Below are positions 1 through 6,239 of a DNA stretch of 8,424 nt, piece after piece (the stretch's first letter is position 1; each line of letters starts with the position of its first letter). The notes under the pieces were generated by a model, which worked only from the letters and a program-made list of their open reading frames with translations, was not told the DNA's origin and did no database searches. The stretch is from UBA4615 sp049422085 (GTDB taxonomy: Bacteria > Pseudomonadota > Gammaproteobacteria > Burkholderiales > Burkholderiaceae_E). Location of the stretch: assembly GCA_049422085.1 (NCBI GenBank), contig JBMSOD010000137.1, positions 1 through 8,424 on the forward strand, written 5' to 3'. The position numbers and the translations under genes are program-made.

Positions 1-493
1 CGAAAACTCCGAATGCGCCCCGCGCCCAGAGGTCGCCTACCAGACGCGTCATGGGGGCCACGATCTCGAGAACGAAGCGCTCCATACCCACCCGCAGCTG
101 GGCCTGGGACATCGAGCGTCTGAACTCGACCACCTGATGGTGGCGAACCATGTCGAGGAAGCGGTCGAGGTCGTCATGCTCGGCAACCGCGTCACTGAAG
201 CTGCGCGGTACGTCGACCTGACTGGCCGATTGCGCCGCGAGCTCCTGCAGTTGCTCGATGGGCAGGTGAATGACCTTGCCCGGTCGATGGCCCGCATCCA
301 TGAGTCGCCTCAAGGTGCGCAGCTTGTCGACCTGCTCAAGCGGATAGACACGCTCGCCAAAGGCATCGCGGTCGGGATTGGGAAAGCCATAGCGGCGCTC
401 CCAAACACGGAGCGTGTCTTTGGTCAGTCCTGTATCGCGCTCTACCGCGGCGATGTTGCGGCCCGGAGGCGGCGAGAAACTACGGTCGTTCAT
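1..493 (-). CDS. MerR-family transcriptional regulator, LitR/CarH-like (3' end cut by window)
   Basis: Only the first 164 residues are inside the window; the gene runs off the left edge. Residues about 13-74 form a MerR-type winged helix-turn-helix with the signature LRVWERRYGFPNP (residues 28-40), typical of the LitR/CarH/MlrA branch. Residues about 100-164 resemble the helical first half of a cobalamin-binding sensor region. The last visible residues, DLWARGAFGVF, place Trp156 exactly where the W-x9-EH motif of B12-dependent photoreceptors would start, but the EH, and any downstream H-containing cobalamin-binding motif, lie outside. In known family members, adenosylcobalamin stabilises a DNA-binding repressor tetramer and light breaks it. 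Whether this protein binds B12 cannot be decided here; MlrA-type relatives lack cofactor binding. The ATG at 493 is chosen because the HTH follows directly; no strong Shine-Dalgarno is visible. It is divergent from the operon at 795, the usual arrangement for a local regulator. Confidence 0.88.
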   Translation of the reverse strand, partial: MNDRSFSPPPGRNIAAVERDTGLTKDTLRVWERRYGFPNPDRDAFGERVYPLEQVDKLRTLRRLMDAGHRPGKVIHLPIEQLQELAAQSASQVDVPRSFSDAVAEHDDLDRFLDMVRHHQVVEFRRSMSQAQLRVGMERFVLEIVAPMTRLVGDLWARGAFGVF

Positions 494-536
494 CTGGTAC
501 GGCTATCCGATGAAGACACCTGACCGGCCGGGTGAC

Positions 537-560
537 CTGTCCAGGATGTGTCATGGACAG
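537..560. promoter_or_regulatory. Candidate operator dyad O1 (TGTCCA-N10-TGGACA)
   Basis: A perfect inverted repeat with 7-bp arms, CTGTCCA and TGGACAG, and a 10-bp spacer. The core hexamers and the spacer length equal those of the dyad at 689-718, which argues for one protein binding both. It lies 44-67 bp upstream of the MerR-type start codon, probably within the 5' leader of that gene, suggesting autoregulation. Assignment to the MerR-type protein is inferred from proximity. Confidence 0.55.
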
Positions 561-574
561 CATCACCATCTGCG

Positions 575-598
575 TGTCCATTGGGCAAGTATAGGACA
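575..598. promoter_or_regulatory. Degenerate third operator-like dyad
   Basis: TGTCCA at 575-580 faces AGGACA at 593-598. The second hexamer has one mismatch and the spacer is 12 rather than 10 bp. The element overlaps the best candidate -10 box for minus-strand transcription (588-593), a sensible place for repression of the regulator's own promoter. It is much weaker than the other two dyads and could be chance. Confidence 0.3.
588..593 (-). promoter_or_regulatory. Possible -10 box for the MerR-type gene
   Basis: On the minus strand this reads TATACT, five of six matches to the sigma-70 -10 consensus. It would give a leader of about 90 nt before the start codon at 493. No good -35 hexamer is found 16-19 bp upstream, so the call is weak. 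MerR-type or activator-assisted promoters often have poor -35 spacing, but nothing shows that here. Confidence 0.3.
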
Positions 599-681
599 GC
601 CAAGGGCTCGAGGCTAGTTTTTATTCTCGCAATAGGGGCTTGCGCGGCTTTTCCGCTCGACAGTCAGGCAGAAAATAGAGT

Positions 682-709
682 TTGACCGTGTTTGTCCATG
701 AGTTACCAT
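682..709 (+). promoter_or_regulatory. Candidate sigma-70 promoter of the operon
   Basis: TTGACC at 682-687 (five of six matches to the -35 consensus) is followed after 16 bp by TACCAT at 704-709 (four of six matches to the -10). The long inverted repeat at 689-718 covers the spacer and the -10, so a protein bound there would block RNA polymerase. The predicted transcription start is near 716, leaving a leader of about 80 nt before ATG 795. The -10 is weak, so position and sigma class are tentative. Confidence 0.45.
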
Positions 710-718
710 GGACAAACA
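689..718. promoter_or_regulatory. Candidate operator dyad O2, perfect 12-bp inverted repeat
   Basis: TGTTTGTCCATG (689-700) and CATGGACAAACA (707-718) are perfect inverted repeats around the 6-bp spacer agttac. The core fits TGTCCA-N10-TGGACA, shared with the dyad at 537-560. It overlaps the best promoter candidate for the operon. The simplest reading is the main operator of the divergent MerR-type regulator. An RNA hairpin role is less likely because the repeat starts upstream of the predicted transcription start. Confidence 0.65.
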
Positions 719-794
719 AGCAAACTGTGCCGCCTTGTCCGGGCAGGCCTGCCGTCCGCATTCCTCCTGACCACCCTTGTCCAGACCTGTCACG

Positions 795-2162
795 ATGCCT
801 ACACGCAGCCAAGCCCCCCAACGGATCGCCGTCATCGGCAGCGGCATCGCCGGCCTTGGCGCCGCACATCGCCTGGCCAGTCAACATCAGGTCACGCTGT
901 TCGAAGCAGCCGATTATGTCGGAGGGCATACCCACACCGTGGATATTTCGGTCGAGGGAGTGCAGGCCGCGGTGGACACCGGCTTTCTGGTCTTCAACGA
1001 AAGAACCTATCCCCAGCTGATCGCTCTGTTCGAGGCCCTTGAGGTGCCCACGGCCGGATCCGACATGTCCTTTTCGGTCTCGGTGGGCCCGCATGACTTC
1101 GAATGGTGTGGCAGCAATCTTGCCTCCCTGTTCGCTCAGCCATCCAACGCCCTGTCTCCGCGGTTCTGGTCGATGCTGTCCGACATCCTGCGCTTCAACC
1201 GGCAGGCAACTGCCATGGCACGCCGATCGGTGCTGACCGAGGACGCCGCCCTGCCTCTGTCCCGCTGGCTCGATACCCACCGTTACGGTCGCCCCTTTCG
1301 GGAGGGCTATCTGCTGCCCATGGCTGCGGCCATCTGGTCGTGCCCGACCGAAACCATGATGGCGTTTCCGGTGAACAGTTTCGTGCGCTTCTGTGACAAC
1401 CATGGCTTGTTGCAGGTGGCCAACCGGCCGCGCTGGTTTACGGTGCGTGGCGGCGCACGCCAGTATGTCGATCGCATCCTGGCCGGACTGGACGATGTTC
1501 GCATCAATACACCCGTGAGGGCGGTGCTGCGTGAGCCCCTCGATCAGCAACGCGCCAGCGCGGGGCATCGGATGGCCGTGGTGACCGACCACGGCCGTGA
1601 AACCTTTGATCATGTGGTGCTGGCCTGTCATAGCGATCAGGCCCTGGCCCTGCTGCCTGATGCGAGCCGCGAAGAGCGCGAGATCCTTGGCGCGATCAAC
1701 TACCAGCCCAACCGAGCCTATCTGCATCTGGACACCGCCTTGATGCCCCGGCGACGCAAGGCCTGGGCGGCCTGGAATTACCTCAGTGCCGGTCGCTTCG
1801 GCGTGGATTCACCCGGACTGGGCAGCCCTTCAGTGGCGGTCACTTACTGGCTCAATCGCCTGCAACCCCTGCCGATCTCGCAGCCCGTACTGGTCACGCT
1901 CAATCCGCCCTCACCGCCCCGCCCCGAACTCACTCTCAAGGTGATCGATTACGCCCATCCGGTGTTCGATCTTGGGGCAGTCGCGGCTCAGGAACGACTG
2001 CCCGCGATCCAGGGCCAGCGCAACACCTGGTTCGCAGGTGCGTGGGCTGGGTATGGCTTTCACGAAGACGGTCTTAAAGCAGGCCTCGCAGCAGCACAGG
2101 GAATTCTCGACCATGCGCGTGGCCGCCGCGGTACGGACGCTTCGCTCGCCCGGGCCGCCTGA
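795..2162 (+). CDS. FAD-dependent amine-oxidase-type oxidoreductase (COG2907-like)
   Basis: A 455-residue flavoprotein. The N-terminal Rossmann motif is GSGIAG (residues 15-20), followed by the acidic ribose-binding Glu37 in LFEA and the GGH motif of amine-oxidase/desaturase flavoproteins (43-45). The C-terminal FAD segment is at residues 412-427 (WFAGAW then GYGFHEDGL). This is the family of NAD/FAD-binding proteins found next to DUF1365 and Cfa-like genes in many Proteobacteria. There is no signal peptide, so it is probably cytoplasmic or membrane-associated. By context it would oxidise or desaturate acyl chains of phospholipids, as the UfaD desaturase step does in furan fatty acid synthesis; orthology to UfaD is not shown. 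ATG 795 is chosen because the Rossmann fold follows at once. An in-frame TTG at 777 would add six residues. Neither has a clear Shine-Dalgarno. First gene of the operon. Confidence 0.9.
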   Translation: MPTRSQAPQRIAVIGSGIAGLGAAHRLASQHQVTLFEAADYVGGHTHTVDISVEGVQAAVDTGFLVFNERTYPQLIALFEALEVPTAGSDMSFSVSVGPHDFEWCGSNLASLFAQPSNALSPRFWSMLSDILRFNRQATAMARRSVLTEDAALPLSRWLDTHRYGRPFREGYLLPMAAAIWSCPTETMMAFPVNSFVRFCDNHGLLQVANRPRWFTVRGGARQYVDRILAGLDDVRINTPVRAVLREPLDQQRASAGHRMAVVTDHGRETFDHVVLACHSDQALALLPDASREEREILGAINYQPNRAYLHLDTALMPRRRKAWAAWNYLSAGRFGVDSPGLGSPSVAVTYWLNRLQPLPISQPVLVTLNPPSPPRPELTLKVIDYAHPVFDLGAVAAQERLPAIQGQRNTWFAGAWAGYGFHEDGLKAGLAAAQGILDHARGRRGTDASLARAA

Positions 2163-2173
2163 GCTTGTCAGCA

Positions 2174-2983
2174 ATGCTTTCGGCTGTCGCACCTGCCCTG
2201 AAGGGCGCACCCATCCAGTTCGGCTTCGGTCCGATCCGGCATACCCGCCTTCGTCCGGTACGACATGCGTTCAGCTACCAGGGCTGCTTCCTGCGCATTC
2301 GTGTCGATGGTGATCATGCGGCGCAATGGGCACAAACCCTTGGCCCCTGGTTCGCAATCGACCGGGCTGCACCGCTGTCCTTTCGTGCGAAGGACCATGG
2401 TGACGGCCAGACCCCACTGGCCGACTGGGCGCGCGCGCACTGTGCCGAAGCGGGGATCACCATTGACGGACCGATCTGGCTGCACACCTTCGCACGGCAC
2501 CTGGGCTATGCGTTCAAGCCGGTGAGTTTCTGGTTCTGTCATGGGCATGATGGAGCGCTGCTGGCCGTGATTGCCGAGGTCAACAACACCTTTGGCGAAC
2601 GGCACTGCTACCTGCTCGCGCAGCCTGACGGCACCCCCCTGCGGGAAGGCCGCGAACTGCAGGCCCGCAAGATGTTTCATGTCTCACCGTTCTGCTCCGT
2701 GCAGGGCAGCTACACCTTCCGCTTCCTGAACCGGGCCGACCGTGCGCTCGCACGCATCGATCACCACGACGAGGACGGTCCGCTCCTCCTCACCAGCCTG
2801 AGTGGCGAGTTGCATCAGGCCGACCGTCGTGTCGTGCGCCGAGCCCTGTTCGGCCAACCCCTGTTCACGCTGGGGGTGATCGTGCGCATCCACTGGCATG
2901 CCCTGCTACTGTGGCGGTCGCGGGTGCAGTTTCACCGCAAGCCCGATCCTCCACGGGCGTTCATTACAAGAGGACAACCATGA
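2174..2983 (+). CDS. DUF1365 domain-containing protein
   Basis: A 269-residue protein with the hallmarks of DUF1365 (COG3496): RHAFSYQ near the N-terminus (residues 30-36), LGYAFKPVSFWFCH (110-123), EVNNTFGERHCY (135-146), KMFHVSPF (166-173) and a C-terminal IHWHALLLW segment. The family's biochemical function is unknown to me; it nearly always lies between the FAD oxidoreductase and the Cfa-like gene, as here, so a shared lipid-modifying role is inferred. No signal peptide is seen; the C-terminal hydrophobic stretch may touch the membrane. The start is uncertain: ATG 2174 is preferred, but an in-frame TTG at 2165 lies 2 bp after the upstream stop. The stop codon overlaps the start of the next gene (ATGA at 2980-2983), implying translational coupling. 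Confidence 0.9.
   Translation: MLSAVAPALKGAPIQFGFGPIRHTRLRPVRHAFSYQGCFLRIRVDGDHAAQWAQTLGPWFAIDRAAPLSFRAKDHGDGQTPLADWARAHCAEAGITIDGPIWLHTFARHLGYAFKPVSFWFCHGHDGALLAVIAEVNNTFGERHCYLLAQPDGTPLREGRELQARKMFHVSPFCSVQGSYTFRFLNRADRALARIDHHDEDGPLLLTSLSGELHQADRRVVRRALFGQPLFTLGVIVRIHWHALLLWRSRVQFHRKPDPPRAFITRGQP
2968..2974 (+). promoter_or_regulatory. Strong ribosome-binding site fixing the Cfa-like start
   Basis: AAGAGGA lies 5 bp before ATG 2980, inside the end of the DUF1365 gene. It decides for ATG 2980 over the upstream in-frame extension to 2911, which would overlap the previous gene by more than 70 bp and has no such site. Confidence 0.7.
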
Positions 2984-4242
2984 ATCCGACCTCCGCGACC
3001 GGCTCGCTGTTCGAGTCGGTGATCGAAGCCTCGCATGCGTTCGCGCTACCCGCTGTTCTTGCGACGGAGCGGGTTCCCGCAGCTGCGCTCGCCCTCTTCG
3101 GCCTTCTCGAGCGGATGAACTACGGCCGCCTGACCGTGGTCACGCCGGGTGGCAACACGCTGCAATTCGGTCACGGCGAGATTCACGCGCGCATCCGTCT
3201 GAACAACTGGAATGTCTGCGCTGCCGCGCTGTCCCGCGGAGACATTGGCTTTGCAGAAAGCTTCATCGCCGGCGACTGGCAGACAGACCAGCTCGCCACG
3301 CTGATGAAGGTGCTCCTTGCGAATCGGCAGGCCATCGAAAAGGCCATCTATGGCCGCTGGTGGGGGCAGCTGGCCTACCGCCTTCGCCACCTGCTCAACC
3401 GCAACAGCAAGGCCGGGTCGCGCCGAAACATTCACGCCCACTACGACCTGGGCAACCGCTTTTACGCGCTGTGGCTCGATCCCTCGATGACCTACTCCAG
3501 CGCCCTCTTCGGGGAGCATGCGTCATGCAGCCTGCAGCAGGCCCAAGAGGCCAAGTATCAACGCATTCTTGACGAACTCGCACTGGCACCTGGCGCCCGT
3601 ATTCTCGAGATCGGATGTGGCTGGGGCGGGTTCGCAGAGGTCGCCGCGCGTGCGGGCATGCATGTCACCGGTCTGACCCTGTCCACCGAGCAGCTCGCCT
3701 GGGCACGCCAGCGCCTGGATGACGCCGGCCTGGGTGCGAAGGCCGACCTTCGGCTTCAGGACTACCGCGACGAACAAGGGCAATACGACGCCATCGTCTC
3801 GATCGAGATGTTCGAAGCCGTCGGCGAGGCCTACTGGCCCACCTACTTCGATACCCTGCGTCGCTGTCTCAAGCCGGGTGGCCGGGCGGTGGTGCAAACC
3901 ATCACCATTGATGATGAGCTCTTCGAGCGCTATCGACAGGGCACCGACTTCATCCAGCAATACATTTTTCCCGGGGGCATGCTGCCCTGCCCGGGCGGGT
4001 TCAAACGAAGCGCCGATCGGGCGGGCCTCGCGGTCGATGAGACCTTTGCCTTCGGTCCCGACTATGCCCGTACGCTTGCACAATGGGGCGAGGCATTCAG
4101 GCAGCAGTGGCCGAGAATCGAGGCGCAGGGCTTCGATGTCCCCTTCGCGCGGACCTGGGCGTTTTATCTGGCCTATTGCGAAGCAGGCTTTGCGCAGGGC
4201 GCCACCGATGTGATCCAGTTCACGCTTCGTGCACCGGGCTGA
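2980..4242 (+). CDS. Cyclopropane-fatty-acid-synthase-like SAM methyltransferase (Cfa/UfaM-like)
   Basis: A 420-residue protein of the Cfa family, which transfers a methyl group from SAM to double bonds of phospholipid acyl chains at the membrane. Visible signatures are HYDLGNRFY (154-162), LDPSMTYSSALF (166-177), the SAM-binding loop LEIGCGWGGF (209-218), GLTLSTEQ (231-238), IVSIEMFEAVG (272-282) and YIFPGGMLP (328-336). Measured against E. coli Cfa recalled from memory, Glu239, Ile268 and Tyr317 are kept (here Glu279, Ile308, Tyr362), but Cys139 is Ser174 and His266 is Gln306. Those residues belong to the bicarbonate-binding active site, so classical cyclopropanation is doubtful. Methylation without ring closure, or a role in furan fatty acid formation, is a reasonable alternative. 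The start overlaps the DUF1365 stop by 4 bp and has a strong ribosome-binding site. Confidence 0.92.
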   Translation: MNPTSATGSLFESVIEASHAFALPAVLATERVPAAALALFGLLERMNYGRLTVVTPGGNTLQFGHGEIHARIRLNNWNVCAAALSRGDIGFAESFIAGDWQTDQLATLMKVLLANRQAIEKAIYGRWWGQLAYRLRHLLNRNSKAGSRRNIHAHYDLGNRFYALWLDPSMTYSSALFGEHASCSLQQAQEAKYQRILDELALAPGARILEIGCGWGGFAEVAARAGMHVTGLTLSTEQLAWARQRLDDAGLGAKADLRLQDYRDEQGQYDAIVSIEMFEAVGEAYWPTYFDTLRRCLKPGGRAVVQTITIDDELFERYRQGTDFIQQYIFPGGMLPCPGGFKRSADRAGLAVDETFAFGPDYARTLAQWGEAFRQQWPRIEAQGFDVPFARTWAFYLAYCEAGFAQGATDVIQFTLRAPG

Positions 4243-4257
4243 AGACGGCTGGTCCCA

Positions 4258-4869
4258 ATGACACGCAAAGCTTCCCGCCCGAGTGGCAGGGCTCTGGCCG
4301 CAGGGGTGATCACGGCAGCCACCCTCGGTGCCGAAACAGCCCCCTCAGCGCATGCCACATCGCCCGCGCCCGCGCCTGCGCCTGTCGCACTCGTCAGCGC
4401 ACTTCAGTCGGCCCGATTGGCCGGAGAGGGCGAATTGCGGTTTCTGGGGTTCCGGGTCTACACGGCACGACTCTGGGTCCATGGCAATGCGCGCAATACG
4501 GCCGACCTTCTGCAGCAGCCCCTTGCGCTCGAGTTGCGCTATCTGCGCAACCTCTCCGGTGAAACCATCGTCGAAGGAAGCGACAAGGAGATCGCCAGGC
4601 TCGGCTTTGGCGACGCGGCGCAACGGACGCGCTGGTCGAGCCAGATGGCACGGGTCTTTCCCAGCGTGAAGGAGGGCGACCGGCTGACCGGCCTGTTCGA
4701 TCCGGCACGTGGCGTTCGCTTCTTTCATAACGACCAGCCGATCGGTGCCATCGATGATGCCGAGTTTGGTCGGGCCTTCCTGTCCATCTGGCTTGATGAA
4801 CGGACACAGGCCCCTTCGCTTCGCCAGTCGGTGATGCAGCGCCTGCCCACCCTGGCGCGTCATCCTTGA
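4258..4869 (+). CDS. Exported chalcone-isomerase-like protein
   Basis: A 203-residue protein. The N-terminus is a signal peptide: basic residues (Arg3, Lys4, Arg7, Arg11), an Ala/Val/Ile-rich core, then a likely cleavage after Ala-His-Ala near residue 33, followed by a Pro/Ala-rich linker. The mature part carries the bacterial chalcone-isomerase-like pattern (Chalcone_3 type): LRFLGFRVYTARLW (60-73), a LELRYLRNLSGE block, GVRFFHNDQPIG, and the C-terminal IWLDERTQAPSLR (about 177-189). Bacterial members are not known to act on flavonoids; plant relatives include fatty-acid-binding proteins, so acyl-chain binding in the periplasm is a plausible inference. It lies 15 bp after the Cfa-like gene, and its stop overlaps the start of the transporter gene by 3 bp (TTGA at 4866-4869). 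Confidence 0.85.
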   Translation: MTRKASRPSGRALAAGVITAATLGAETAPSAHATSPAPAPAPVALVSALQSARLAGEGELRFLGFRVYTARLWVHGNARNTADLLQQPLALELRYLRNLSGETIVEGSDKEIARLGFGDAAQRTRWSSQMARVFPSVKEGDRLTGLFDPARGVRFFHNDQPIGAIDDAEFGRAFLSIWLDERTQAPSLRQSVMQRLPTLARHP

Positions 4870-6239
4870 CAGTACCGGCCTCTCTCGGGCGGCGAGGACT
4901 TGCAGCCTACGGTGCACTGAGGGCGCCACTGGCCTTGCTCGAGTTGCCGCTGTTCGTCCTGTTGCCTGCCTACTATGCCGAGCGCCTGGGCCTCGAACTG
5001 GTCGCCGTGGGCAGTGTGCTCTTCGCCGCTCGGGCCATCGACGCAGTGGCCGATCCGGTGATCGGTGCCGGACTGGATCGCAATCCCGATGCGCGGCAAT
5101 GGCGCCAACTCATCTGGCTCGCCCTTCCGGTGCTGGTCCTGGCCTATGCCGCGCTGTTTTTCCCGCCCCGCGGAGTCCCTCTGGCCGCCTGGCTGGCCGC
5201 AAGCTCGGTGATCACCTATGTTGCCTGGTCAGTCGTCTCGATTGCCTATCAGGCCTGGGGGGCTCGCCTGGGTTCGAGCGATACCGAGCGGGTCCGGGTC
5301 ACCTCCTGGCGGGAAGGCGCAGGCCTGCTGGGCGTCCTGGCCAGCGCAGCCCTGCTTGTGCCGGATCGTGTGCCCGCCCTGGTGGGGCTCTTCGCGCTGG
5401 GCGCACTCGCGGGCGCACTGCTGCTCGTCCGTGCGCCGCTGCCTGCCGGGCCAACCGTGACGCCCACGCAATCGATCTCGCTCCAGCCTGTGATCTCGCA
5501 CGGGCCTGCCCAGCCCCCTGCCACAGGCGTGCTGAACCCCTGGTCGGGCATTGTCGAACTGGTGCGATGCCGCGGCGTTCGCTGGACACTGGCGATCTTC
5601 CTCGTCAATGGCATTGCAAGCGCGATTCCGGCGACCCTGCTGCTGTTCTTTGTGGCCGACATCCTGCAGACGCCTGACCGCACCCCCCAGTTCCTGCTCG
5701 CCTATTTTCTGGCAGCCGCGCTCGGCATGCCCCTCTGGAACCGGCTTGCCACGCGCTACGGTCTGAAATTCGCCTGGCTGACCGGGATGGCGCTTTCGAT
5801 CCTGGCCTTCATCTGGGCATGGCGCCTGGGCGCGGGCGACGACGCGGCCTTTTTTGTGGTGTGCGTGGCCACCGGACTTGCGCTTGGCGCCGATCTGGCC
5901 ATCCCGCCCGCCCTGCTCGCCAAGGTGCTTGCCGCACCGGATGCACCCAGGGCACGCGACGGTGCTGCCTTCGGCCTGTGGAACCTGGCCACCAAATTGA
6001 ACCTGGCCGCCGCAGCCGGATTGGCCCTGCCCGTCCTGGGCCTGCTCGGCTACGCACCGGGGGCAAGTCATGGCCCGGACCTGGCGCAAGGCCCTGAGGG
6101 CACAGCCGCGCTCGCCTTCATGTATGCCGTACTGCCCTGTGCCCTGAAGCTTCTCGCCGCCGTGCTGCTGAGCATTGCGCCCCTTGCACGGCGATTGCCT
6201 CCCGACCATGCCCCCGCCACGACGAGGAACACACCATGA
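4866..6239 (+). CDS. MFS transporter, GPH/MelB-like
   Basis: A 457-residue, strongly hydrophobic protein with about 12 candidate membrane helices and a Pro-rich central loop (about residues 190-230), the usual six-plus-six MFS plan. The motif RAIDAVADPVIGAGLDR (56-72) matches the D-x3-DP-x2-G-x3-DR signature of the GPH/MelB branch. The substrate is unknown; despite family names, sugar transport is not implied in this context, and a lipid- or membrane-related substrate is an inference only. The start is TTG 4866, overlapping the upstream stop; no ATG or GTG lies near enough to keep helix 1, so a TTG start coupled to upstream translation is the best reading. The stop overlaps the next start (ATGA at 6236-6239). 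Confidence 0.86.
   Translation: MTVPASLGRRGLAAYGALRAPLALLELPLFVLLPAYYAERLGLELVAVGSVLFAARAIDAVADPVIGAGLDRNPDARQWRQLIWLALPVLVLAYAALFFPPRGVPLAAWLAASSVITYVAWSVVSIAYQAWGARLGSSDTERVRVTSWREGAGLLGVLASAALLVPDRVPALVGLFALGALAGALLLVRAPLPAGPTVTPTQSISLQPVISHGPAQPPATGVLNPWSGIVELVRCRGVRWTLAIFLVNGIASAIPATLLLFFVADILQTPDRTPQFLLAYFLAAALGMPLWNRLATRYGLKFAWLTGMALSILAFIWAWRLGAGDDAAFFVVCVATGLALGADLAIPPALLAKVLAAPDAPRARDGAAFGLWNLATKLNLAAAAGLALPVLGLLGYAPGASHGPDLAQGPEGTAALAFMYAVLPCALKLLAAVLLSIAPLARRLPPDHAPATTRNTP
6224..6229 (+). promoter_or_regulatory. Ribosome-binding site of the DUF3833 lipoprotein gene
   Basis: GAGGAA lies 6 bp before ATG 6236, within the last codons of the transporter gene. It supports that start and coupled translation. 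Confidence 0.6.

Larger units (their letters stand above)
494..794. promoter_or_regulatory. Divergent intergenic control region
   Basis: This 301-bp gap separates the MerR-type gene from the lipid-modification operon. I see no convincing small gene in it. It holds two dyads with the same hexamers and spacing (537-560 and 689-718), a degenerate third (575-598), a candidate promoter for each direction and an AT-richer stretch around 671-720. The half-site TGTCC recurs alone at 736-740 and 778-782. The leader between the predicted plus-strand start and ATG 795 is about 80 nt long and shows no clear ribosome-binding site. Confidence 0.7.

Noticed and set aside
137..523. Plus-strand open frame of 128 codons
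   Set aside because: It mirrors the MerR-type gene, whose minus-strand translation gives an unmistakable HTH.
644..656. Small hairpin GCGG-CTTTT-CCGC
   Set aside because: A 4-bp stem without a following T-run is too weak for a terminator.
742..753. Perfect palindrome GGCAGGCCTGCC
   Set aside because: It is short, GC-only in type, unrelated to the TGTCCA dyads and expected by chance in such DNA; no function assigned.
777..794. Upstream TTG extension of the FAD oxidoreductase
   Set aside because: No ribosome-binding site and no conserved residues; ATG 795 already precedes the Rossmann strand by a normal distance.
621..1727. Long minus-strand open frame of 368 codons
   Set aside because: It lies antisense to the FAD oxidoreductase and shows no recognisable motif; its length follows from high GC and codon bias of the real gene.
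2911..2979. N-terminal extension of the Cfa-like protein
   Set aside because: It overlaps the DUF1365 gene and lacks a ribosome-binding site, while ATG 2980 has a strong one.
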